Positions 34,749-42,941 of a stretch of DNA of 64,000 bases are shown here, piece by piece. The DNA comes from Clostridiaceae bacterium (GTDB lineage Bacteria; Bacillota; Clostridia; Peptostreptococcales; Natronincolaceae). The stretch covers positions 124,001 to 188,000 of the forward strand of contig JAHDLO010000001.1 of NCBI GenBank assembly GCA_018432235.1. The letters are read 5' to 3'. The number at the start of each line of letters is the position of its first letter. The first letter of the stretch is position 1. The notes under the pieces were generated by a model. The model ran no database searches. It saw only the letters and a program-made list of their open reading frames with translations, and was not told where the DNA came from. The translations under genes were made by a program, and so were the position numbers.

Positions 34749-35616
34749 ATAATTTTGCTATTTCAGGAAAATCAGCCAGCAATTTTTCGTTTGCTATTTC
34801 CATCTGTCTAGAGTAATCTTCATAGGCGGGGCTTAATCTCCGCATGGCAGGTATGAAGACATCATAGTAGCCACTTGTGCTATTGAAGCTCTTCAACAGG
34901 CTCTGAAGCTTATGGGCAGGGGAATTTAGGTATTCCTCAGACAATCTATATTTCAGATATTGCTGTAGCAATTCCTTGTTTTCCGATAAAAACGCCTCAG
35001 GATTCTCTATTGATTTTTTTGTTTTATCCATCATTTCATTTATGGCTTCAGTGGTCATGTGCTCTGTGCCTTCAATTAAAAAGTCCTGAAGCGCCTCAGG
35101 GATTTCCAGCCTAGGCGTATTATCCAAAAAGGCTATGATTTCTTCATAGGCATCCCCTTGCGATTGCGTAATGATAGGCTCCTTTAAGAATCTTGAAAAA
35201 TGAAGACAGACAAATCTACCATAATATCCGGGGAATGCCATCAGTAATCTATCGATGATACTGGCCTTTTGCTCAATAGCCTGCAGCGACCTATCGAGCT
35301 CATCAAAATCTCCGCCCTCTGCCAAACGCTCCAGTAGCTTCCCCTTAGCCTCCTGCTGCTGAAGCTTCATGTCCCTTTGCAGCGATAGCTTCTTCAATGC
35401 ATCTCTCGACTGATCAGCAAGAACAGCCTTAATTTCTTCAACGCTAAGGTCCAGTCTACGATAAACGGCGATTTTCTTTAAGTCTTCTATATCCCTTTGG
35501 CTAAAATTCCTGTATCCGTTTTCCGATATGCCGGGACTCACCAGCCCCTGCTCTGCATAGTATTCGATTGCCTTTTTAGTCAAGCCTGTCATTTTTCCGG
35601 CTTCATTGATTAACAT
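34747..35616 (-). CDS. MerR-family transcriptional regulator
   Basis: A 289-aa regulator; the ATG at 35616 has GAGG 8 nt upstream. The N-terminal winged HTH reads INEAGKMTGLTKKAIEYYAEQGLV, then GYRNFSQRDIEDLKKIAVYRRLDLSVEEIKAVL. A dimerisation coiled coil follows, then a long helical C-terminal region (about 110-289) with no Cys-based metal site and no recognised ligand domain. It resembles TipA-like or multidrug-type MerR proteins in layout but I cannot place it. The target is unknown. Confidence 0.88.
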   Translation of the reverse strand: MLINEAGKMTGLTKKAIEYYAEQGLVSPGISENGYRNFSQRDIEDLKKIAVYRRLDLSVEEIKAVLADQSRDALKKLSLQRDMKLQQQEAKGKLLERLAEGGDFDELDRSLQAIEQKASIIDRLLMAFPGYYGRFVCLHFSRFLKEPIITQSQGDAYEEIIAFLDNTPRLEIPEALQDFLIEGTEHMTTEAINEMMDKTKKSIENPEAFLSENKELLQQYLKYRLSEEYLNSPAHKLQSLLKSFNSTSGYYDVFIPAMRRLSPAYEDYSRQMEIANEKLLADFPEIAKL

Positions 35617-35663
35617 ATCCATCACCTCAAAACCATCATAAACCAATCCCAAGGGTGCTGGTC

Positions 35664-35829
35664 AAGTTTTATTTTATAATTTCCTAGTCTTTTTGCATGC
35701 CAAACAAAACGTCCCCTTGACACCTAAGTTTTATTTTATAATTTCCTAGTCTTTTTGCATGCCAAACAAAACGTCCCCTTGACTGCGTGACAAACAAAAC
35801 GTCCCCGTGGCTTAAAACGTCCCCGTGGC
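35664..35829. repeat. Two identical 58-bp direct repeats and shorter ACGTCCCC elements
   Basis: Identical 58-bp units occupy 35664-35721 and 35726-35783. Each ends in ACGTCCCCTTGAC. Further partial copies ending ACGTCCCCGTGGC follow at about 35792-35812 and 35814-35829. They fill the space between the MerR and pirin genes. Similar GGGGACGT-type short repeats occur in intergenic regions of many Clostridia; their function is not established. Confidence 0.85.
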
Positions 35830-36687
35830 TTATATTTTCTTTATGACATCATGCCTGATGAATTTCCCCTCATCGATGTCCTTAAAGGCCTGCTGAAGCT
35901 CTGCTTCTGTATTCATAACAATTGGCCCACCCCAGGCAATTGGCTCCTTTATGGGCTTCGCAGAAAATAATAGGAAACGCATACCGGCTTCAGAGGATTT
36001 TGCTATCAGCTGCTCCCCCGAGCCAAATAGTACAGCTGATTTCTCCTCTACATGACCTTCCTTGGCCTCATCAAACCAACCATCTCCCGTAACCGTATAA
36101 ACAAACAGGGTATCCTCCGGATTTACCTCCAGCTGAAAGCTCTGACCACCAACCATAGCCACATCCAATAGGGTTAATCTGACATAATCACCGGTAACCG
36201 GCCCCTGAACTTCTTTATATCTACCTGAAACCACGGCAACAGTAATGCCCGCCTCCTTTACCTTTGGTACCATATCGGCTGTGATATCCCTGTATTGGGG
36301 ACTGGTCATTTTATCCTTAGCCGGAAGGTTGAGCCATAGCTGCGCCCCCAGCATTCGCTTTGAGGGCTGAGGCATTTCCTGATGAAGAATTCCGCCGCCG
36401 GCCGTCATCCATTGGCAGCAGCCATCCTTTATGCTGCCACTATTGCCTAGGCTATCACCATGCTGTATTTCACCTTCGATTAAATAGGTCACCGTCTCAA
36501 TTCCCCTATGGGGATGCCAGGGAAAGCCCTTTATGTAATCATTTGGATCATTTGAATCAAAGGCATCCAGCAATAAGAAGGGATCAAAATCCGTCACATT
36601 CCTTCGACTAATAACCCTTGTCAGCTTAACCCCTGCACCATCCTGCGTTTTTTCACCTGTAATCAGCTTTTCGATTTTTCTTATCAT
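35830..36687 (-). CDS. Pirin family protein
   Basis: A 285-aa bicupin protein; the ATG at 36687 has GGGAGG 8 nt upstream. Metal ligands of the N-terminal cupin are seen in FPWHPHRGIETVTYLIEGEIQHGDSLG (two His and the downstream His), with Glu in GGGILHQEMP. QWMTAGGGILHQEMPQ is the pirin signature. Bacterial pirins include a quercetin dioxygenase (YhaK/YhhW) and a pyruvate dehydrogenase modulator; the function here is undetermined. Confidence 0.92.
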   Translation of the reverse strand: MIRKIEKLITGEKTQDGAGVKLTRVISRRNVTDFDPFLLLDAFDSNDPNDYIKGFPWHPHRGIETVTYLIEGEIQHGDSLGNSGSIKDGCCQWMTAGGGILHQEMPQPSKRMLGAQLWLNLPAKDKMTSPQYRDITADMVPKVKEAGITVAVVSGRYKEVQGPVTGDYVRLTLLDVAMVGGQSFQLEVNPEDTLFVYTVTGDGWFDEAKEGHVEEKSAVLFGSGEQLIAKSSEAGMRFLLFSAKPIKEPIAWGGPIVMNTEAELQQAFKDIDEGKFIRHDVIKKI

Positions 36688-36824
36688 TTTTACGCCTCCC
36701 TTTATTCGCTGCTTCACAGAACCTTATTAGATATTTGCAGCCAATTATTTGCACTACCTTTATTATAGCCTTCTTTAGATTGTAAATCCAGACATTCACT
36801 TAAAGTAAGATGCTGAAAATCATA

Positions 36825-36861
36825 AAGGAGCCTGATGGCTTATCTAGGCATCGGGCTCCTT
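36825..36861 (-). terminator. Terminator after the hybrid-cluster protein gene
   Basis: AAGGAGCCTGATG (36825-36837) pairs with CATCGGGCTCCTT (36849-36861) over 13 positions with one G-U. TTTATGATTTT follows on the minus strand. It lies 32 nt after the stop codon. Confidence 0.7.
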
Positions 36862-36892
36862 CTTCTTTCATTGGTTTGTTAATCCATAAAAT

Positions 36893-38551
36893 TTAATTAG
36901 CCTGTTCCAGTGAATTTTTCAGGTCCTCATCGGCTGTGCTAATTGGCTTAATATCAAAGGTGTCCACAAGGTACTGCAGTACATTGGGAGATATAAAGGC
37001 CGGTAGACTTGGCCCCAGGAACATGCCCTTAACACCTAGGGAAAGCAATGCCAATAGGTCAGCAACTGCCTTCTGCTCGTACCAGGATAATACGATAGTT
37101 AAGGGGAGTGAGTTGACATCGGTTTCAAAGGCATCCGCTAAAGCTGTAGCAATTCTTACAGCGGAGTAGGCATCATTGCATTGTCCGACATCCAACAGCC
37201 TTGGCAACCCTGCCACTTTACCAAAATCCAGCTTATTAAATCGATACTTGCCGCAGGCTAGAGTCAAGATCACACAATCCTCCGGTACCTTTTTAGCAAA
37301 TTCAGTATAATAGTTTCTGCCTGGCTTAGCACCATCACAGCCCCCAATGAGGAAGAAGTGTCTTATTTTGCCCTCCTTCACAGCATTTATAATCGTTTCG
37401 GCATGGGATAGGGTTTCATGATGTCCAAAGCCCACCAATATTTCCTCTGGCTTTTCATCCTCAGTAAAACCCTTTAGCTCCAGTGCTTTATTGATTACCT
37501 CAGTAAAGTCCTTAGTATTATCTTCCTTTAGCTCAATTTTCTTGATGCCGTCCCACCCCACAACATTAGTAGCATACAATCTGTCCTTATAGGTATCCCT
37601 TGGCTTCATTAAACAGTTGGTGGTAAAGAGGATACAGCCGGGTATTCCATCAAATTCCTTTTGTTGATTTTGCCATGCTGAGCCGTAATTACCCACAAGA
37701 TGCTTGTATTTTTTCAATGCTGGATAGCCATGGGCCGGCAGCATTTCGCCATGAGTATATACATTAACGCCTTTACCCTCGGTTTGCTGAAGCAGCAGCT
37801 CTAAATCCCGTAAATCGTGGCCTGAAACAATGACAAATGGCCCCTTTTTAACCTTGACGTTCACCTTATGAGGCGATGGGTTTTCATATCTTGTGGTATT
37901 GGCTTCATCCAGAACGCTCATTACCTCTACACTCATTTCTCCTGCCCTCATGGCCATTCTAATCAGGTCCTCGAGAACCATGTTATCATTGACAATTGCC
38001 TCTAGGGCTAAGAAATAGAATTGATCCACCTGGTCACTGTGGTGACCGATATATCTTGCCTGATGGCCATAGGCGCTAATACCCTTCAGACAATACAAAA
38101 TCGTTGATCTTAGGGACCGGATATCTGCATCCAGCTCCTGTTCATACATAATACCAGCCTTTATGGCATCCCTCAGCATTTCCTCCTTGGTATTGCTGAG
38201 GTTATACACTGCACAATCCTTATAATCCCCTTTAGGTGCCTTGTTGCGTAATACTTCCTTAATACTTTGGGATTCCTTCAAAAGCTCTAGGTGAAAATCT
38301 ACATCAAAATTTACATTCGTTAGCGTTGTAAACAAAGCATTTTCAACAAATTTTACAACTTCCTTATCAATATGCTCCCCTTTTTCAATTAAGGGCTTAG
38401 CGTAGCAGGACATACCCTTTAGCTGATAAATCAGCAAATCCTGAAGGTTTGCTATTTCGGGGGTTTTACCGCATACACCGCTTTTGGTACAGCCCTTACC
38501 TCCCATGGTTTGCTCACATTGATAACAGAACATAGAATTCTCCAAGTCCAT
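36893..38551 (-). CDS. hcp: Hybrid-cluster protein (hydroxylamine reductase)
   Basis: A 552-aa cytoplasmic iron-sulfur protein. The N-terminal cubane ligands are Cys9, Cys12, Cys21 and Cys27 (C-x2-C-x8-C-x5-C). Hybrid-cluster ligands are visible downstream: the GHH and EVLVGFGHHETLSHAE region, IPGCILFTTNCLMKP, GGCDGAKPGRNYY, and DVGQCNDAYSAV. Members reduce hydroxylamine in vitro and nitric oxide in vivo, protecting anaerobes from nitrosative stress. Length is normal. No Hcr reductase gene is adjacent. Confidence 0.96.
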   Translation of the reverse strand: MDLENSMFCYQCEQTMGGKGCTKSGVCGKTPEIANLQDLLIYQLKGMSCYAKPLIEKGEHIDKEVVKFVENALFTTLTNVNFDVDFHLELLKESQSIKEVLRNKAPKGDYKDCAVYNLSNTKEEMLRDAIKAGIMYEQELDADIRSLRSTILYCLKGISAYGHQARYIGHHSDQVDQFYFLALEAIVNDNMVLEDLIRMAMRAGEMSVEVMSVLDEANTTRYENPSPHKVNVKVKKGPFVIVSGHDLRDLELLLQQTEGKGVNVYTHGEMLPAHGYPALKKYKHLVGNYGSAWQNQQKEFDGIPGCILFTTNCLMKPRDTYKDRLYATNVVGWDGIKKIELKEDNTKDFTEVINKALELKGFTEDEKPEEILVGFGHHETLSHAETIINAVKEGKIRHFFLIGGCDGAKPGRNYYTEFAKKVPEDCVILTLACGKYRFNKLDFGKVAGLPRLLDVGQCNDAYSAVRIATALADAFETDVNSLPLTIVLSWYEQKAVADLLALLSLGVKGMFLGPSLPAFISPNVLQYLVDTFDIKPISTADEDLKNSLEQAN

Positions 38552-38630
38552 CTCTCCTAACTTTAGTTGATTTAAATATTATTTCCAATATAGAAAAAGC
38601 TATGTATTCACCCCAAAGCTGTTGCCCCCA

Positions 38631-39713
38631 TCATGCACTCTTATATTTAGTGCTTTTTCTACTGAAAAGAGATATCAATAGTATAACTAAGGGTATTAAA
38701 ACCTGAAAGGGTAAGGCATAAAAGGGCCAATACTGTATTGTAATCTCCAGCTGTTCGATGACGCTATCCCGCACCAGCATTGAAAGGGCGACGACGAAGG
38801 CTGCAACCGGCAAAATTAAAATTCTATAGTTTTTAAGCTGAAAAACCTCTATGATGACTTTAACTGCCGCATATAAGCAGATACATGTTTTAACCACCCC
38901 TGTTGTAATCATATTAATATCCAAAAGGGGGGCCACGTCTATTGTGGGAATAAGTCTAAAAACGATATGAGAAGGAAAAATATCTCGAGCGGACATATCT
39001 GCTCCTAATACCAGAAGATTTCTGGATACTATAATAAATAATATGCAGCCTGCAGCGATATAGGCTATATAGGATACTCTTTTGAAGCTTTTCTGATGAT
39101 GGAGATTAGGCAAAACCAGCAAAAATAGTAAGAATTCTCCAAAGGGTAAGATCATAGTGACAAAGGCAGGCTGAAGTAGAGGCATAATCCCTTTTGGTAA
39201 GATCGGTAGAAAATTGCTGGTCTTCATGGAAGGTATTGAGGCAAGGAAGGTTAGAATGACGATGAGGCCCACAAAGGGTGTAATAACCTCGCTTATTCTA
39301 CCCACCACTTCGATTCCCACCTTCAAGGCATATACAACGACAACGGTGTAGGCTACTGCAAAGAAGAGTAATGGTGTTTCAGGATAAGTTACTGTTGTCG
39401 CATAATTTGAATAGGTGCGAATGACCTCAGCTCCTAGGTGCATGAATTTCCAGGCATACAGAAGCGCAATTAGTCGACCAAAGAAACCTCCGAAGCAATC
39501 AATTAAAATGCCCACCAGGGACTTATTCGGATGCAGCTCTGCTATTTTTGTAATCCCCCATAGCAATACAAATCCGCCCAGCCATCCCAAAAGATAGGCC
39601 AGCCATGCATCCTGCTTAGCCATCCCTGCAGGGTTCATCACTAAGGCACTGCCTATAAAAAAAGATACAATGATCATGCCTAGCTGATAAGAGGATATTT
39701 TTTCTTCTGTCAT
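38631..39713 (-). CDS. Spore germination receptor B subunit (GerAB/GerKB family permease)
   Basis: A 360-aa protein with about ten hydrophobic segments of the APC-like GerAB family (EKISSYQLGMIIVSFFIGSALVMNPA, AWLAYLLGWLGGFVLLW, VSYIAYIAAGCILFIIVSRNLLVLG). B subunits form the germinant-binding membrane part of the receptor in the spore inner membrane. It is the last gene of the A-C-D-B operon. Confidence 0.9.
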   Translation of the reverse strand: MTEEKISSYQLGMIIVSFFIGSALVMNPAGMAKQDAWLAYLLGWLGGFVLLWGITKIAELHPNKSLVGILIDCFGGFFGRLIALLYAWKFMHLGAEVIRTYSNYATTVTYPETPLLFFAVAYTVVVVYALKVGIEVVGRISEVITPFVGLIVILTFLASIPSMKTSNFLPILPKGIMPLLQPAFVTMILPFGEFLLFLLVLPNLHHQKSFKRVSYIAYIAAGCILFIIVSRNLLVLGADMSARDIFPSHIVFRLIPTIDVAPLLDINMITTGVVKTCICLYAAVKVIIEVFQLKNYRILILPVAAFVVALSMLVRDSVIEQLEITIQYWPFYALPFQVLIPLVILLISLFSRKSTKYKSA

Positions 39714-39764
39714 TTAGCTTACCTCCAATTATAGAGTGAAAAGCGGCTTTTTCTTGCCTATGGA

Positions 39765-39974
39765 CTATAGCTTATCCATAATATTTTTCAGGAACAGCAA
39801 AGGACTTGGTAAATCTTCTATCGTCAACTGCAAAATACTGAGTAGGCAACCAAAAAATAATATCGTGAAATAGATTGCCATATATTTCTTCTTATTATCC
39901 TGCTGCTGCAGGAGCTTTTTATAGTCAACGGCTGCAATGCCAATAAAAACAATGAGTACATAAGCAATTTCCAC
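39765..39974 (-). CDS. Small two-helix membrane protein, probable germination receptor D-type subunit
   Basis: A 69-aa protein with two hydrophobic segments (about 3-17 and 31-50) separated by a charged loop (DYKKLLQQQDNKKK). It lies 4 nt after the C-subunit gene and before the B-subunit gene. Small two-helix D subunits of this size are known in some Bacillus ger operons, where they modulate receptor function. Assignment here rests on size, topology and position. Confidence 0.7.
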   Translation of the reverse strand: MEIAYVLIVFIGIAAVDYKKLLQQQDNKKKYMAIYFTILFFGCLLSILQLTIEDLPSPLLFLKNIMDKL

Positions 39975-39978
39975 CCTC

Positions 39979-41166
39979 TCACTCCTTTAAATTAGTAAAA
40001 GCTGGCTCCTTAATCAGTCCAGTGCTGTTTAAACGGAATTTTACTTCGATGTCAATCGGCGTATTGGCAAATATGTCTTCCCAGTCCTCCTGAATTTTAG
40101 TCCACTCCTCATATTGATGTCTATAGAGTACCCCGCCAAAGCCAAAAATATCGCTATACAATTCCTGCTGGGCCTTTTTTGCTACCTGGTCAATCTCCTC
40201 CTTTATCACCGCCTCAATTGCACCCTGCAATGTATTTAGTAATTCGTACTTTATTATGCTCTTTTCGCCAACGATCTCTCCAATATTCCCTATTGCCTCA
40301 ACCTTTATCTTAAGCATTAGCTCGTTATTCTCAAATTTTGCATCAACATTACCCTCACTAGTTAAAACCTCCACAGAAAAAAGCCTTTCCTTATCCAAAG
40401 GATTAGTCACGGTAAGAATCGTGCTCTTAATATCATCAACAGCAAATAAAAAGCCTCTTGTTTGACTGGGTGTAAGAAAATCAATCAATTTGCCATGCTT
40501 AAAGACAGCGGCACCCTTTGGCTCCATATCCTCTATCATATTCCCTTCTATGTCAGTAGGTGAAATGATACCAATAACAACTCCTCGACCAGGCTCATGC
40601 ATTTGCTGAATGATTTCAAAGAGTGTAATCATTTGAATTTTTCCTATCGCATTGCTGGCCTCCAGGATTTTTGCCAGATGAATTGATGTAAGGCTTTCAA
40701 TCACTGATTGTGTCTTTAGTACCTCCTTAGCAGTAACACCACTTGCAATAATAAAATATGCCTTTCTACGGGTTTCATGGTCTCTTTCCCAAAAATCGAT
40801 GAGTTCCTGCAATCCGTCCCTTGCCAGAGATTCACCAATTATTACCACTTGGATATGAGAAAAGAACATTTTTTTACTGGAGGTGCCAATTAGATTTCGT
40901 GCAGCTGCAAAAACTGTCTCACCAGTGGCAGAAACTTCAATGCTTGCCTGAAGATTTGTATTTCCACTGCCTTCCTCTGATTGAATAGCAGAGGGATTTA
41001 CCATCTCAATGGTGATTTCTATCTCCCCGGAATCAGTTTTATCTAGGCCGATACCAACAGCTATGGCGATATCTGTAATATCTCTGTTATTCCAGCAGGC
41101 GGTGGTTAACATTAGGGTTAACAGCACAGGAAGCAGTAGCATATATTTCCGTATTGCTCTGAGCAT
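39979..41166 (-). CDS. Spore germination receptor C subunit (Ger(x)C lipoprotein)
   Basis: A 395-aa lipoprotein with signal LLPVLLTLMLTTAC and the Ger(x)C start CWNNRDITDIAIAVGIGLDKT. Conserved: SHIQVVIIGESLARDGLQELIDFWERD and a C-terminal domain with LLNTLQGAIEAVIKEEI. C subunits sit on the outer face of the spore inner membrane with the A and B subunits. Confidence 0.93.
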   Translation of the reverse strand: MLRAIRKYMLLLPVLLTLMLTTACWNNRDITDIAIAVGIGLDKTDSGEIEITIEMVNPSAIQSEEGSGNTNLQASIEVSATGETVFAAARNLIGTSSKKMFFSHIQVVIIGESLARDGLQELIDFWERDHETRRKAYFIIASGVTAKEVLKTQSVIESLTSIHLAKILEASNAIGKIQMITLFEIIQQMHEPGRGVVIGIISPTDIEGNMIEDMEPKGAAVFKHGKLIDFLTPSQTRGFLFAVDDIKSTILTVTNPLDKERLFSVEVLTSEGNVDAKFENNELMLKIKVEAIGNIGEIVGEKSIIKYELLNTLQGAIEAVIKEEIDQVAKKAQQELYSDIFGFGGVLYRHQYEEWTKIQEDWEDIFANTPIDIEVKFRLNSTGLIKEPAFTNLKE

Positions 41167-41206
41167 CTATAAATAACCTCCCATAGATTAATTGATGGCC
41201 CTTACG

Positions 41207-42754
41207 TTATGTCTTTCTTTCAAAGGATTTTGGCTTAGACAATATCGCCCATATGGGATATCGAATTAGGCCATCCTTTAAATCCTCACCCTCTAGAGGC
41301 GTTAATGGAGACAAATACGGGACATTAAAGGACTTCAGACTGGCCATATGAATGAATAAAAAAAGAGAACCGATAACTATTCCGAAGACGCCGGCTACAT
41401 TTGCGGCAATGAGTAATGCAAGACGGATAATCAGCAAGCCTCCGGCTATCTGTGGCACAATGAAGCTGCTAATTGCAGTTATAGCTATGACTACCACCAT
41501 AGGAATACTGACCAAGCCCGCCCTAACAGCAGCATCACCAATAACTAAAGCACCAACAATACTGATGGCCTGTCCGATGGGCCTTGGCATACGGACTCCG
41601 GCTTCCCTCAGCAGCTCGAAGGTAAAAATCATCAGCAATGCCTCTGTAACGGCTGAGAAGGGTATCCCCTCTCTTGACGCTGTCATAGTTAGCAAAAGCT
41701 TAAAGGGCAATACATCCTGATGAAAACATATTAAAGCAACATAAGCCGCCGGTATCATTGTAGTTATCCAAAATGCCATTAGACGTACAGAGCGCACCAA
41801 TAAAGAGTACACCCATCTTGAATAATAATCCTGACCATCCTGCAGTACCTCTACGAAGATATGAGGTACAGTCAATACAAAGGGTGTGCCACCGCATAGT
41901 ATTGCAACCCTTCCCTCTAATATTTTTGCAGACACAATGTCGGGCTTTTCACTATTTCCTATTGTCTGAAATAGTGAAAATCGGTTGTCCTCTATATATT
42001 CTTCAATATTACAGGATTCTAATATGCTGTTGGCATCGATTTTATTCAAACGGTTTTTAACTTCATCTATGATTTCCTGGTTTGCAATACCTTTGATATA
42101 GCATACAACGACTTCAGTTTTTGTTTGCTTACCGATAGTCATTGAATCGAACCTGAGGTTGGGATTCTTGACCTTCCTTCTAATCAGAGATATGTTGGTA
42201 ACTATTGATTCCGTGAAGCCCTCCCTAGGTCCCCTCACCACTGACTCTGTTAAGGGCTCCTCTACATCTCTCTTATCTCCTCCCTGAGCACTGACCTTAA
42301 GCGCTATGTCAAGTCCCTCTACGTATACCATGACATACCCTGCCAGCATCCCGTCTATGCCTGTTTCAAAATCTTTAATTTCCTCTAGCTGATAGTTTAC
42401 AATCAGCTTTTTCTTTAAATAGTCCAATAAATACGCTTTAAAGCAAGGGTCATCAAAAGCAACAGAAATATCCCCCTGAGTAAGAGGCCTGATAATATCA
42501 TTGTTGATAATATTCTTATCTATTATGCCATCGATAAAGGCAATTAATACCGGTATGGACATGCCATTACCTAATGCGATTTTTCTTAGCACTAAATCAC
42601 GACTTGCCTCAAAGGTACCATTAAGCCTATCCTCCACAGCTTTTATATCCTTTGGTATGAGTTTAGTCGTTTCTGCGTTTTCAAGGCTTTCCTTTAAATC
42701 ATCCTTACCATCTTTAGTTTTATATTTTAAAGGCCTCTTAATGTTCCTTGACAT
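41207..42754 (-). CDS. Spore germination receptor A subunit (GerA/GerKA family)
   Basis: A 515-aa protein; the ATG at 42754 lies behind GGAGGAAATT, and an upstream in-frame GTG overlaps that site. The soluble N-terminal domain (about 1-290) includes DCxxAYL-like FKAYLLDYLKKKLIVNY and TESVVRGPREGFTESIVTNISLIRRK, the family hallmark. Five to six membrane segments follow (IFVEVLQDGQDYYSRW, REGIPFSAVTEALLMIFTFELLREAGVRMP). It is the first gene of the receptor operon. Confidence 0.94.
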   Translation of the reverse strand: MSRNIKRPLKYKTKDGKDDLKESLENAETTKLIPKDIKAVEDRLNGTFEASRDLVLRKIALGNGMSIPVLIAFIDGIIDKNIINNDIIRPLTQGDISVAFDDPCFKAYLLDYLKKKLIVNYQLEEIKDFETGIDGMLAGYVMVYVEGLDIALKVSAQGGDKRDVEEPLTESVVRGPREGFTESIVTNISLIRRKVKNPNLRFDSMTIGKQTKTEVVVCYIKGIANQEIIDEVKNRLNKIDANSILESCNIEEYIEDNRFSLFQTIGNSEKPDIVSAKILEGRVAILCGGTPFVLTVPHIFVEVLQDGQDYYSRWVYSLLVRSVRLMAFWITTMIPAAYVALICFHQDVLPFKLLLTMTASREGIPFSAVTEALLMIFTFELLREAGVRMPRPIGQAISIVGALVIGDAAVRAGLVSIPMVVVIAITAISSFIVPQIAGGLLIIRLALLIAANVAGVFGIVIGSLFLFIHMASLKSFNVPYLSPLTPLEGEDLKDGLIRYPIWAILSKPKSFERKT

Positions 42755-42852
42755 AATTTCCTCCACGTATACTCATGATTATATAAATATTAATATCTCA
42801 AATAGTTGATAGAATTATGCTTAATGCAGTCAGCTATTAATAGACAAAACAA

Positions 42853-42890
42853 AAACCGCTTAGCTTATTTATGATAAAGCCCAGCGGTTT
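42853..42890 (-). terminator. Terminator of the PAS/sigma54 activator gene
   Basis: AAACCGCT (42853-42860) pairs with AGCGGTTT (42883-42890), with further internal pairing of GCTT and AAGC. TTGTTTTG follows on the minus strand. The rest of 42767-42941 is AT-rich without recognisable features. Confidence 0.7.
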
Positions 42891-42941
42891 GATGAATTTT
42901 ATATTTGGGGATATATGCTTATATTTGATTGTATCAATATT

